64,000 bases of DNA, taken from the NCBI GenBank assembly GCA_949316235.1, contig OX438742.1:13329315-13393314 (forward strand). Reading direction: 5' to 3'. Source of the DNA: Oegoconia quadripuncta. Lineage: Eukaryota; Arthropoda; Insecta; Lepidoptera; Autostichidae. The position numbers were made by a program, and so were the translations under genes. This document shows, in pieces, positions 12,701-27,700 of this stretch; position 1 is the first letter of the stretch, and the number at the start of each line of letters is the position of its first letter. Below the pieces are notes generated by a model that saw only the letters and a program-made list of their open reading frames with translations, searched no databases and was not told the origin of the DNA.

Positions 12701-15700
12701 ATTCATGTGGTAATGGACCACGCGGAACAATTGCGGATTGGTGGATTTGTGTCAGACACTTCACAGTCATTGCTTTTTAAGCCGTCCCAGTAGGCCACCC
12801 ACTCGATGTAACGACTGCCTGTAATTGAAAACAACAGGGACCGACTAATTAACGTGCCCTCCGAAGCACGGGAACACTAGAAACCTGCCAAAGGGTTTTA
12901 ATTAAGTACCTACAATTTCTGCCAATGTCGAATCTTTATTATTTTTACCCCCGACGCAAAAAGAGGGGTGTTATAAGTTGAAAGCCTATGTCTGTCTATG
13001 TGTCTGTCTATATCTATGTGTCGTTCTCTGGCATTATAGCTCCAAAACGACCGAACCGATTTGAAAACGATTGTTTATTTTCGAAATTTGGTTGTTAAGT
13101 GGGTGGTTTTTATCCACATTTCGAGGCCGGATTTTTTTATTTGCAACATGTTGATAGTTGGAGGTCGAAGGTGGAGGCGTAGCGTACTGACCCGGAAACT
13201 CCATCTTATTTGGGAGATTGCCTATCTTATTTCTGACAAACGCAATACAACAATGCTATTAACATTACTGTTTGGCGATAGACTTAGATAAGATGGTGGT
13301 AGCTAGCCAGGCGAACATTTAAAATGCCCTACCACCGACTAAAAAGAGTACTAAACATATACACCGCTGGAGATCGAACCCGCGACCTCCGATTCGTAAA
13401 CCCTGTGTTGTTTACGTTGAGCCACGGAGGCGGTTGAAATGCCGCCTTTTCGAGGTTATTTAGCTTTTAAGAAGTTAATTTATTTATCTGGATGATATAA
13501 TAATGATATATTAATATGTACGTACCTTCGACCATTTCTAGCAATGACGTATCTTCAAGCCCTAAAGTGCGATATTACTTCAACGGTCGAGCTTAGATCA
13601 ACAATAAGAACTGGGACGAGAAGTTGGTTGATGAGAGGTGGTAAATTCCAAGATTGAAGAATCTTAATGGTCGTGAGAGTATCAGTAATGGCCAAGCCTT
13701 CAAAGTTTTTCTAGAAGAATCCTAGAAATTACCCATATTACGTGTAGATATTAGGCAAACGCCTATACAGCCCCGTAGACGCCCAATGTTTGCTTTACTA
13801 CCTAGGTATACCGAACTAGTCAACTTGTTCAGGTATGAGTGTTGGAAAAGAGGTTTTTAGTAAATGACATGGCTAAATAGAAGTATGGGCGACTGCCCTA
13901 GCGAAGTATAAACATTGTACTTAGTAAAATATAATACTGAATAGCTCTACATTGATATTTCGTGTGAAAAAAGTTTCAGGAAGTTTTTATACTGTTACAA
14001 TCCAGAAAATAAAATCGTAGGAACTGCTATGTCAATTGGTATATAAAACTTCAATTTGAATATTTTGATATAAACTTTTAGCTAGGCGTTAGTATACACA
14101 CTTCAAGAACTAGTTAAAAATGATTTTGCAAGGAAAATCACCCCACACACCCATATTACACCCACTGATTAAACAAGACCTAATCTAATCGTCAATAAAG
14201 CAACAATTATCACATTTATTTATTATGTGGGTACATGCTTTATTTATAAATGGAGAAACATAACGTAACTGCTGCTTACACCTCTGGGAAACAAGCGCGT
14301 GACGTACTATATTTTTGTATGAGTTTATTAATAAGGTTTATTTGAGTTTACGCATCCTTAAAAGTAGGTTTCTTGTCCACATTTTTCGTAAAACCGAACA
14401 TTATAATCGTATATTCTACTTGTCAAAGACTAAGCGGCATGCAAATCCGGAAAAGAGAATTGAAAACTTTTAATTTTTGATTAGTTCACGAAAGTTTTAG
14501 GGAAATAATAAATACGTCATAATTAATGAATCGATATTTAATAATTACCAGCTAGTGAGAAATTTCTATACATGTTTAGCCATGTTTTTACTCTTTTTCT
14601 AATATTTAGTTTTTTATTGATTTTGGCATTGTCATTGTGACTAGGTGATACGAAAAATTATCTCTCCCGAAGATCTTGGTTTCTGTCTAAACACCCCCAA
14701 AAACTTTTCAAATGGATGTTGGAATTCAGGTTTGATTTTCACGGATTCGGTTATACAAATTGGTTACATGATTGTTTTGATTGTTATCAAAACAAGATTA
14801 GGATGGACCGTTCGGGGTCGAAGGTCAAATAGGTCGATGTCTCGTACTACGATAAGTATTAGCATTAAACCGGTTTGAAAAGCATGTCAGCGTCAACAGT
14901 ACAATTCGATATAAAGAACCAATACCATGGAAATATGGACATCAGAAGTTCTTGAATAAGCCAAAATTGCGACACCTGCAGCACGTACCTAGTACCGGGA
15001 TATCACATGACGAAAAGCGGTCGGGTGAGTTTTCGTCCGCAGAGCCTGGTCCTGTGACTGGGGCGTGTTTTTTTATACTTTGATTTTTCTTCTGTAGTGT
15101 CGGAAACTGTTGTTTTTACTGAGACCCTTTTACTAATATTCTGTTTTTAATTGATTTTGGTACTGTCATTGTGACTGAGTGATACAAAAAGTTATATCTC
15201 CTATCGACGAAAATGTTGGTTTCTGTTTAAACCCCGAAAACTCTTCAATGATAGGCGGGTCACCACATTCCAAGGTTTTTATCTAGACGTCCTTGCCAGA
15301 GCCAGAGTACAATAAGCTGACAGGAGTAATCAATAATCGATTCGAAGTTCTTATTATCCTGATGATGATCCTTTCGAAGATGATGTTATTATGGCACATA
15401 ATGAAATCAACTTATGTCCCACTGATGGGGCACAGCCTCTCCTCACTAGAAAGGGTACGGGCCATAATCGATCATGCGGGCCCAGTGTGGATGGATGTTT
15501 ATCTCACTTGTGGCCAGTGATAGTGCCTTCAATACGGCTCTTATATAGGTCTCCGGCTACCTCGCAAGTAAAGACAACCGGGGCCAATTGTTTAACGTGC
15601 CCATCGGAACTCGTATGAAAATACCACTAGTGGTCTAGTCATCCATCGAACGTGTGACCGGAGCAAACATTGCTTTACTTCGCTATAAGCGGCCTATAAA

Positions 15701-18700
15701 GACAGTACAGGATTTATTTCTTCGAAAATCTTAAAAAATTAATAAAGTCCCTAAAGAGCCACGAAAAAAATTAAGGTAGTGCTACATCTCGACTAAACAA
15801 TGATAAAGCCTTTAATATAGAACCCACTGGGCATCAATAAACTCGATACTAGAAAAAATAATCAAGACAAACGCATTATCCAGCCACACTAATAAAACAA
15901 ACAGTTTAAAGTAGCGTTGCTCAGCTTAAGCATCGATAGTTTACACTATAATAGCTGGAAAATTTGTCAGAATATCGCTGTATATTCGATTATCAATTAG
16001 TTATGTCATTGATAGTATACACATTAAAAGTTATTAAATTTATTCGCACATTTAGATGTTAGTAATTAGACTTATTTGCCATTATTTGAATATTATTATT
16101 ATTAAATTCTTTATTGCGCACAAAAATAAAATACAAAGAACATTTAACATGATAAAGTGTACAACGGACGTCTTATCGCTGATAGCGATTTCTTCCAGAC
16201 AACCTCAGTTAAAGAACACTAAGTACATAGACGATACATAGAAAATACATATGTATAGTAGAATACATACAAAGATACTTGCTAAGTCAAAGTCAACTCT
16301 TCTTAACTTCCTAACTCTCTCCATACTACGGCGAGGCTTTGGCTGTCAGTTTGGACATAGTGAAAGCCTTTGATCGGGTGTGGTACAAAGCGCTTCTCTC
16401 GAAGCTTCCTTCCTTTGGGCTGCCCGATAATTTTTGCAAATGGGTTGCCAGCTTTCTCACGGATCGTAGCATTAAAGTCGTTGTCGACGGTTCTTGCTCT
16501 GATCTAAAACCCGTGAACGCTGGAGTCCTGCAAGGCTGCGTACTATCCCCCACCCTGTCTCTTCTGCATATCAATGATATATTACAAACCAGTGACTTCC
16601 ATTGTTATGCGGATGACAGTACGGGTGATGCCTTATATGCCGGCCGTGCTAATCTTTCTCGGGCACACGTTGATGAGTGTCGGGACAAGCTTGTGTCTGA
16701 AATCGAGACCTCACTAGACCAAGTCTCTAATTGGGGCATTCTCAACCTAGTTAAGTTTAACCCTAAAAAGACACAAGTTTGCGCATTCACCGCAAAGAAG
16801 ATTCCATTTCTCCTGTCTCTTCAATTTCAGAGCACTCCCCTTGACGTTAAGCTGAGTATTGGGATTCTCGGAGTTAAAATCTCTAGTAACGTTTAATTCC
16901 GCGGTCATCTGGAGGATAAGGCCAAGTTGGCCTCCAAACAGTTAGGTGTCCTCAGTAGAGCGGCTCGTTACTTCACGCCGGCTCACCACCTCCAACTTTA
17001 TAAGGCGCAAGTTCGGCCGCACGTGGAGTATTGTTCTCACCTATGGGCTGGGGCACCTCAGTACCAGCTTCTTCCTTTTGACCGTGTTCAACGTCGCGCA
17101 GTCCGAATTGCCGGCCAAGAAAGTCTCACTGACCGACTGGATCCTCTGGCGTTGCGAAGAGACGTCGCGTCCCTCTGCATTCTCTATCGCATATTTCATG
17201 GGGAGTGTTCTGAAGAACTGTTCGAGCTAATACCCGCTGCTCAATTTAACCGATACACTTCTCGCCGAAAATTAAATTTCCATCCACATCACCTGGATGA
17301 GTGGAAGTCTACCACTGTACGTTTCTCAAGAAACCTCTTACCACGTACGACCACCCTGTGGAACGGACTTCCGGCAGCGGTATTCCCGAACGAGTACGAC
17401 ATTGGAACCTTCAAGAAACGAGCCTACACCGTCCTCAAAGGCCGGCAACGCATCTGTGACCTTTTGGTGTTGCGGGTGTCCATGGGCGGCGGTGATTGCT
17501 TTCCATCAGGTGACCCGCATGCTCGTTTGCCGCCCTCATATATAATAAAAAAACTATTGATACCTATTTGGAAATAGGACATGGTGGGTACCTATTATTC
17601 GTATTCAAAGTATAGTCGAGTGCTCAATTTTCGTTCATACTATAAAGTTATAAACTTTTCAACGCAGGAAAATTTGGCGAGAAAACCTGAATACCAGAGA
17701 ATAAGAGACTTCAAAAGTGTGATAATGACTTATATCAATGTGAATGTACCTAAGTGTTTGCTAAATTGCCGTGCTCTGTGACCGTCTGACCGCTTTGTTC
17801 GAAGGTCAGAATGGAATTCTTCAAAGTGAATTATATTTGTCGTGACAATACTTGAAAATTCTGAACACAGCGATAATTTTAAAATTAAAACTTAATTTGA
17901 ATAATAGGTTTTTATCTTCTAATTATGAGTTTGCGGCACTTGCCTTCGAGACTCTGGGCCCCTGGTCTTCAGACACCAAAAAATTCGTAAAGGCGGTGTC
18001 TGATAAGCTAATTGTGGCATCAGGTGATATAAGGGCGGGCTCTTTTTTCGCTCAAAGATTAAGCCTAGCAATTCAGCGGGGCAATGCAGCCAGTGTGTTG
18101 GGGACAATGCCCCAGGTGGGAGAGCTAGACGCTATACATTTTTTGTAATTATGTAAATATTATGTTATTTTTATATTTTCTTTTTTTCTAAGTTCGATGT
18201 AAATAACTTTCTATTCCTACCATAATAAATATCAATATAGGTACAGATAGATTTTCTGCCTGCCTACGATAATGATGGCAGATAAATCATTTTCGCCATT
18301 ATATCAAAAGAAATTCAAAGTTTTAGGTAACTAATACGTAACATGCACAACCTAATTCAAGTTCACTGATAAACATGTCCTTTTTTTACAATCTTTTATT
18401 TAACTTACTTCGTATGTATGTATATATCCGTTCAATAATTCAAGTCAAATTAGAACTATTTCCTGTTTACAGCAGTCGACAAATATCAGACGTAAATACT
18501 GCTAGATTAGTATATTTTAGTTCTTTCGTCAGCTAGTTATAGCTAGTTATACAGCTTGACGTCACGGTGTCTTGCTGTGGGGAAATGCCGCGGATATAAA
18601 TACAATCTTTGTTTTACAAAAACAAGCCGTTTGCGCAATTTATCAATTGAGACCTGCAGTGTCACTTAGAGATAGGTTTAAAGCGTATAACATTCTAACC

Positions 18701-21700
18701 TTTTCGTCACAGTACATTTTTGAAAATCTAATGTATGTCAAAAAAATATAGCATCATTTAGGAAAAATAGTGATAAACATGATGTGAATACAAGAAATAA
18801 AGATAAACTTGCAGGTCACTTAAGTCGCCTCCGCAAAGTCAGCAATTCATTCAAAAGGTTATGTATTCCTCTCAATAAATTTGAAGCTACTATAAAACAG
18901 AACTTATTAACAAAGCATATTATAAAATATCAGACTATTTAGATAATAATCATCCCTGGACATAATCAGATCGTTCGCATGCCAGGATATTTATTTATTA
19001 ATAATGAAATATAAAAACCTTTTTGTAATATAAATACCCTTATGTAAAATCAAAGCCTGATTTTTAAAGAGCAACCCTTCGAGTTTCTTGCTTGTTCTTT
19101 TCAGGGGAAAATTGCATTTTGAACAAGCAGTAGCTTAAAAAATGACTATTTTAAGTGAACTCTGTGTACCTACAAAATAAACCATTTTTAACGTTGACTT
19201 TACCTGCTGAAATTTTGCACACTCGTTCAGTTCTGCTGACAATAAATTTATATGATAGACATGAACTAATGCTACAGCAGGATCGTCTCCTCACGAGGGG
19301 AACTCCATAAAAAATACGTAATCCTCACGAAATTTTATATACAGGGCGTCCCAAAGTTATGGGACATGAAGGGGAAGTACCTTAAATATCGTAGATAGTG
19401 AATTTTGCTCAAAGAAGACTTTATGTTATTTTTAAAAGTTAGTAATTCTGCATTCATAGATTTTATAAAAATTATTTGCTTCGGCTGGGAATCGAACCGA
19501 CTCAAATGTGAAAAAAAAAACACCCTACTTTTATGATGCCAATCGAAAGAATAGCTAAAAAATAATAACTCTGCCTAAGTAACATAGTATTTTAAAAGAA
19601 AGGAACAACGTGAAATTAATCATTTTAATCAAATAAAAAACATACATGAAACTGCCGTAGTCAATTAAGTAGGTATTTTTTTGTAAATTAATTAATTAAA
19701 TGCTCAAAATGTGATCCCTCTTGTCTTACGCAAATCGCCAATCTTTTAATGAGCCCGCTGCCTGTTGATTTTCTAATCATTTTATGGTGAACACTCGATG
19801 TGATATGGCACAATTCTGTTTGCAACTCGCCTACGTTCTCGTATCGCTTTTTGTATAGCATATCTTTCACGTATCCCCAAAAGAAGAAATCACTTTAGCA
19901 ATAAATAACTTTCTTGAAATTTGACTCAATCATTTTATGTTGTTCCTTTCTTTTAAAATACTATGTTACTTAGGCAGAGTTATTATTTTTTAGCTATTCT
20001 TTCGATTGGCATCATAAAAGTAGGGTGTTTTTTTTTTCACATTTAAGTCGGTTCGATTCCCAGCCGAAGCAAGTAATTTTTAGAAAATCTATGAATGCAG
20101 AATTACTAACTTTTAAAAATAACATAAAGTCTTCTTTGAGCAAAATTCACTATCTACAATATTTAAGGTACTTCCCCTTCATGTCCCATAACTTTGGGAC
20201 GCCCTGTATACACAGTTAGTTTTTATAGTTAAACATAATTTTCGCAATGGCCTGATGCTGCAGCAAGGATGGTCTCCACAAGAGGGATCCCTTCAACGGT
20301 TAGTAACTCGGATACGAAATTTTGCATATACGGTTAGACTGGAATAATGATAATGAAAGTATCTTTAAAGAAGAAGAATTTTATTATAATTCAAAGTGAA
20401 TGCTTAACGCATTGTTGACAAAACTGGGCTGGTTCTAAGCCAAGTGAGGTCTAATGGAACTTTAATTACGAGTAATATTATTCTCGTAAGACGAAATTTC
20501 TAGGACAGTTTAAACTCGACCTGTTATGAATAACGACCGTTCGTCCGATCCATATAAAGATGTTTATGGCACCCATAACCGGACATTTAATCATCTAAGA
20601 ATCATGAAAATAATACATCCATCTTATAACGTGTATACCTATGTTTTACGAGTTGAGTAGATATATGGCTGCCTCTAGCAAACGTGCACAACCGTATAAC
20701 TGTAATTAGAGTTATATCACATGTATCGGATATAAATTCATATTTTACCTAAGACATTTTTCAACAGGCATATTCACGATTTGTATGCAATGTGATTGAG
20801 TTGTATGTAAACAAAGGAGCTGAAAATCTAAAGACTTACTTGAACAAGTCTATATGATTGAGTCCTATTCATAAAATATTATAATTATTGGCACGAGTAG
20901 ACAATAAAATTAAGATGGATCTAAAATCCGTTCTCTAATGGGACTAATGCGTCAGTCAATTCGTCGGATCGGCTATCGATTTGATTGATTCCTCTCTCCC
21001 GTAGACCTTGATAGAGCTTAATACTAATTACCTAGATAGAGCCGCGTTGATAGTTAAAACAACGTTAATACAAACATGTATGTAACCAACAAACAAATTA
21101 ATTAAATAACGTCAACTTGTCAAAATTATTTAAATAAATTGCATTGGTTTCTAGATGTTTATGAAAAATATATATATTGTGGTGGATTATCAATCATGGG
21201 GGATACTGCAAAAATAATGGAAAAATATACCAACTAATAAAATAAACCCTACAAACGGCCAAATTGTGAAACCTTTTTTCATTATATCTGGCAGTCATTT
21301 TTACTTTAAAAGTGTAAAACCAAAAGTGGCATTAACATACAGTCGGTTCAGTACCTACACATACCTAATGTCACTCAAAACCAATTAGTATCTTTCAACT
21401 ACTATTGAATTTCTTAATTTTAATGTGCATGTCGCAAACTGTCGGTAACAACTTACATGTAGTTGCCGATAGTCAGGTCTGCGATGACTCGCTCATTGGA
21501 TTGCTGAAGTGCCCTCAGTGTTCCCAGACACGTTTCCTTATGGGGCTGAGGGGTCTGAGCATTCACATCGGCAAGGCGCACGGTAGGGGGCCAATCTCGG
21601 CCTCATCACCTTTTACGAGTGATTATCTGTCCCTAAAGATCAGCCTACTCTGCCCTTTTGGCAGATTCTGCGCAACCTAAAGCACTCAAAACCAGTGGTC

Positions 21701-24700
21701 AATCAGGTACCTCGTGGTGCCCGATTCAGCGCAGCGCAGCATCACAAGATTAATAAAATTAAATTATTCCTCTCTCCCGGACTTACAACATAATAATATT
21801 TACAATCACAATTTCTCCAGTGTTTAAGTTGAAAAGAAAATTAATGATGGTGAGGAGACGTCATCGCTCCTGAATGCCCCGAGACACTCGCAGCCCTGGA
21901 GGCCAAACATCCACCTCTCTCTTCGACTACCGGAGGAGAGAACCTCACCGGCACTCATAGTGTTAGAGAAAGACATTTTTCTGCCGGCAGACTCGATGGT
22001 CTTTCACCGCAACTTGAAATACCTTGTTTGTGGAACCACCGGGGACGCAGGTAGGAGGTTCTTGACTGACATCACCGCCTTAATTAATCTGATGCTAACT
22101 GGCAAAGTGAATACAGAAATATCTAGTCTATTGTATGGCGCCAACCTCTGTGCCTTGAAAAAAAAGGACGGGGAATCCGTCCTATTGCGGTTGGTGCTAC
22201 ACTACGTCGAATTGCTTCCAAGGTCCGCTGTAAAAGCATTTTACCAGAGCTTTCAAAGAAAATCCAACCGTCACAGCTCGGCTTTGGATCCAAAAGAGGC
22301 CTCTTTATATGCTTTTCGTACTTGCCTACATCAAAAAGGAAGTGAGGTGTTAAAAAACGCCTTCAACTATAGTTGACGGAGAACACATAGCCACGCCTGA
22401 TATTTTCTTCATACCTTTACCAGACTTCGCTCGGCCGTGGGCTGTCAACAGAGTGACCCACTTGGACCAGCAATATCCAATTGGCCATCCATCCTATTAT
22501 TTAGTCACTAAATTCTAATTTGAATATCTGGTATTTGGACGATGGAACACTCTACATGCAAGTTGTCATCTCCGCTTCATCTACAGACGCTGAAAAAGCT
22601 GCAATTATTCAAAATTTCAATAATTTGTGTCCTAGAGTTACAATTTCAAATAATAAATGTATACGAGGATAGAGCTTGGCAGCTATTTTATTAGGAGGAA
22701 TAACACTGGATTTGATCCTCTGATAATGGCACTAGAAAATAGTAAATGGGTTTACAAGTTAAAGACATGTTATACAACGTAAGGCCAGGTTGGTGGTAAA
22801 AGGTTTTAACCAGGTACATGAAACCATGAAACTTTTCTCCTATCATCCGAAATTCATCTCTACGCACCCTCACAGCTATTGCGGCTGAAATGCACCAATT
22901 AGATGTGGATACAGCATTCCTAAATGGCGTTCTCTCGGAGGAGATTTATATGCACCAACCCTTAGGACTTATCCAGAAAGGTCAAAAGGACAAAGTGTGT
23001 CTCTTACAGAGGTCTCTATATTGACACAAACAAGCGCCATGTGCTTAGAATAATATGTCAAATTAAATTTTGGCGAAAGTAAGTTTTAATAGAATACCTT
23101 GCGAATCTTGTGTTTATAAAAAACTTCTTAGTTCGTTAGTTTTGGCCGCTTATGTCGATGACATTAAAATATTCTATGAAAAAGTTAAGTCATGACTTTG
23201 TCAAAACTAACTTCCGAGATATTTTTTTCACTTAAGGATTTAGGTGAATTAGAATATTATTTAGGAATTAATGTGTCTCGACAAGCAGATGCTATTGTGC
23301 TCAATTAAAAGACGTACACAAAGAACTTACTTGAAAGGGCAATATGGCTAATTGTAAGAAGTTTGATACGCTGTTGTCTAATAGCAAATGGGATGAATGA
23401 AGCTGATGAGCAACCCATATCAGAATTTAATTGGCTGTCTAATGTTTAATGTTTCTCGCCGTAAACACTAGGCCTGACATTGGTTTTGGTACGAGTTATG
23501 TGAGTCAATATAATACTAGGTACGGAAAAACTCATTGATTGGCCGCAAACGCATCTTACTGTAACGAGACGCCATGCGACTCGTTGGTTCTCTTTCTGCA
23601 GTATTCTCCTTGTTTGTTTCTTTTTCGGTTAAGTCATAAAATTTTAAATTCAAAATTTGAACTCTGCCTGTTCTCTCTCTCACTCTCTTTTTTCAGTGTA
23701 GCTTTTTGTTTAGTCAGTTCGTGATTTGCCCTTAAAAACTATCATAATTTCTGTTTATTCAGTATAAATGTTATTTTAAATATTTCATCGAGTTATTTGT
23801 TTCTAATTATAAGTTTTTACTGACGACGATTTCTAAAGATTTCCGGCGGCTCATCCTCATCTGTCGTTTTCTACATATTGTGGCCTACCCCTGGGCATCC
23901 TGTACAGCATCAGCCTGGGAGTAGTGCTTCATTACAATACCTTAAAGGTTCTGTACAATCCAATCTCTAGCCATTGTAAAGTTAATTAAGTCGTAATTTG
24001 TTTAAACGTTCCTCAGGAATAATATCTTACTACTCTAACTTCAGACAATTGCTATAGTAGTCGGTGGCATTGAGGCCTACTTAATATGTCGGCAGGTCGG
24101 TCCGTGTGGTCACGTATCACGCATGGCAGATGAGAGAGTGACGAAACGCATTTCTATTTTGAACTACAAGAGGGCAAGCGAAAGCATGGCGGTCAACTTC
24201 TCAGATATAAGGATATTCAGAAGCTGCATATGAAAAGATGCAATATTGAGCCATCTGGATGAAAGGTATGGCAGCACAACGTCCTGAATGGCGCAGGGTA
24301 GTGCGTAGGAGAGTAAGCGATTTCGAGGAGACCTCGACGCTAAACGAGACAAGCTGAAAACCCGTCCACCCGTTGCCATTCATTATCACTACGTGGAAGG
24401 TGTGCTTACGTGCCCACATTGCGCACGGGGAAGCACCGCAAAGATCGGCTATGATAGCCATCTTCGAGCGCACAAGCGCCAAACCGATTAATAGTCGAGG
24501 TGGTCGCCATGGCCGAAATCGGTTGGAAGCAGGCAGCAGCAGCATAGTTGTGGAATAAAATTTCTTCTTTTAGATGGCTTTCGTTTGCTGTCAGGTGTGT
24601 TTTAAATCAGATTTAAAATTCGACTAATTCTTGTTAGATTACGTGTCATTTTTGAATTTGGATTATTTTGTATTTTGATAGTTGTTGAGAAAATTTTAAG

Positions 24701-27700
24701 GGGTCTCTCATGGTATGGAATTTGTCCTAACAAAGTGCACGATGTAGTCATTGAATATTTTATAATTGTTTTAATAATGTGAGAGTGATAAATATAGGTA
24801 CTGGAATGTGATGTAAGTTTTTTTTATTTATGATACAGCTACAGCAGATACAAGGGGTAGGATTTTTTTTACCCCCTAACAATTCGTCACAGTCTGATAT
24901 AAGAAATTTTCATTTTGAATATATTTTTCAGATTGCTAGTACGTGTTTTGTGAATAGTTAAAAATGCGGCAAAAATAAGCCCATTGTACTCTTCATTGTT
25001 GAGATTGTCGGAGAGGTATTTCCTCAGTCTCGGTTTATAAGTTCCTTAGGTGTTAAAATGGTTTCGTTTGATTCGGTGTGGATTGTTATTATGGAAATCA
25101 TCAAAAGACGTGGACACTTCTTGATATTCTGGAAGATACGGTTGGAAATCTCTTTAACATGACAGTTATGTAATATATGTCGTTCGCCATTTTTCTTGTT
25201 TGTTATATCCCTTTTGGATGTAATTTCAGACGGGCTTTATTGTGCAAATGCTGGAATCTCTTTACGTTGGAGATGAATTGTGGAGGAATGTAAGGATATA
25301 ATAAATAAAGGCGAAATACTTATTGGTCTGTTCGGCAAATCGAATTAGTCCACCTTGATTACTTAAAGATAGCGCTATGGTCAATAGAGTTGTATGTAGC
25401 GAGTTTAGGGTGTGGGATTCCAGACCAGGAAAACAACGTCCAGGGGCGTACGACGATAGTCTTGGAAACTGTTTAGCTATTTGGTTTATATAAGATAGTA
25501 ATAAAGAATTATATTTGGTCTGTTTTATTCGTGCTTTCAGAGAACTAAGGTTACTGTCGAAGGCCCTGATTTATGTGTATTTGAGTTACTATTGGAATTG
25601 ATTGATTTGTACTGACGCCCTGAGTTACGTGTGTTTATGAGATGTGTGAATATATATATATATATATATTATTTTTAATATCATCAAAACTTGAAGTAAA
25701 GATGAAGACCTACCTAAAATTATCTGAGAACATAATACGGTTTACACAAAACAACTACATTTTTCATTAATACATTTTCTCATTGTCACCTATCTCATAT
25801 TCGAACTGTAGTCGGGATTGATGTATGTTAAACATTGCTTCTGTTTTAAGTTTAATAGACGTCGGGTTCTTCCCATGGAAAATTTGGTACCGCATGGGAT
25901 AGAATTACAAGCGGTTTTGAACCCAGCGCAACTCAGCAAACTAGGCTTCTACTTCGCCTGTACGTGGTAGTCCTATTATTGGTTCGATTTCTTCCGAATC
26001 GAACGTAACAACGGGGTAACCCGCAAATTTAGGTCTTCGTTTAATCCATAACCATCGTCATTTAATCGCAATCACCTTTTACATGATACACAGTCTGTAC
26101 ATAATTTTTTCACCATCGAAAACAAAACTCGTGTATGATTAATTCTGTTTAAACTAGCCCTCTACAACTGATTGTTATGATTTCGATCGTTTTCTTCGCT
26201 AAATTTAATTTTGGTCATAAGGGGTGTAACAATTAGACTAACCGAAATTTCAGGATCATTTATTTACTTTTCTTAAAATCGATATTTTAAGACATTTCCT
26301 TTATATTATGGACAAGAAACTTTCTACAATATACGGAACCACAAAATTTATCAAACTCAAAGAAATTTAATTAAAGAAAATTTGTTCGAGTAAATTTTCT
26401 TGGATAAACAATTAACGGAGAATCCAGTGAATTTAAAGGAAAAATAGTCCACATAAAATACATTAGATACACACGGGTAATATATATGTCAACTCGATAT
26501 TCTATTTCGACAGATCTACATGGTGACAAGAGATAATAACAGTGACTCGGTTCCTTCAGATACTATAAACAATTTGGCCAGTTGTGAGAATAACTTAGTA
26601 CCATCCGCATTCAAAGACATTTTGTTTTGACTAAAAGAAACAAAGAAAAAGTATAAGAAAACAGGCCGGATAAAGGAAAAAAAGCTGACGAAAGGAAAAA
26701 TAAAGCAGAAAGAAGAAAACAGGAGATCTAAGAAAACAAAAGTTATTTTCAAGCACTCTACGGAGATAGCATCCACGAGTGCCAAAAGTAGAATGGACAT
26801 TAGTATGCAGAATAGCAAAACTAGAAACTTTAATCGTGAACAAAAACTTGATTAAGTTAGCGATTTTAGTGACGACGAATTTTACTTCATTTACATTTAC
26901 TATTTTGAATTCTTGTCAAAACCCTATGTTTATAAGTAGTAGCTCCATGTCTCCACAGACTTAAAAGTAATTATTTTGACAGATTTTGATTACTACGGTG
27001 CCATTTTCAAAATGCGTCGCTTAAAACCATTAAAAAAGCATGCATTTATGATGGTGGTGGTTAATTGTTTGGAGTTAAAACATTAACAGGCTGCTCGATG
27101 ATGACAATATACCTATAGTTAAAAGAGTAAGATCTCTGGAGTTTGTAGTATTGTATTTTTCAGAAATATATCCCTTATCTCATTATATTACCTTCTTGAA
27201 CCCCTGCCATCAATATTAGTTACTCGCTCACTATTGTTTTTAACTTATTTACATTTTTCAGGCACAAGAAGTTAAAGGAAATAATTGTCAGTCTGGATTT
27301 GCCGCGTCACATTTTTCTGGATCTGTTCTTCATATGCTACCCGATACAGAGGTCAATTTAAATGAAGTAAGAGTAAAACTAACTAAGTAAGTAAGTAAGA
27401 AACTGCAAAGTATTGCAGAACGTGTAGAGTGCGATTTGTGTTTTGGTATCCTTAGTTCATTCCATGATTTATTTTGCTCAAAATGTGGAGCCGTTTTATT
27501 CTATTTTATTACAGGAATGCAAAAATATAAAAAGTAAATATTTTTAACGGAATACGTTTGTATTATTCCATTATTTAATTTCGTAGCCAGCTTTACCACA
27601 TATCAAAAGTTTTTCAGTGTTTTTCCTGAATCATACTCAGATGACATCTTTTAGGACTGCCAGCAAAAGCACGTGACATTTACTCGGACAAACCTATTGA

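Noticed and set aside
13375..13437. A tRNA gene with B box on the minus strand (also at 45890-45957 and 39760-39815)
   Set aside because: The B box and a weak A box are present, but no acceptor or anticodon stem closes, and each lies at the head of a repeated SINE body.
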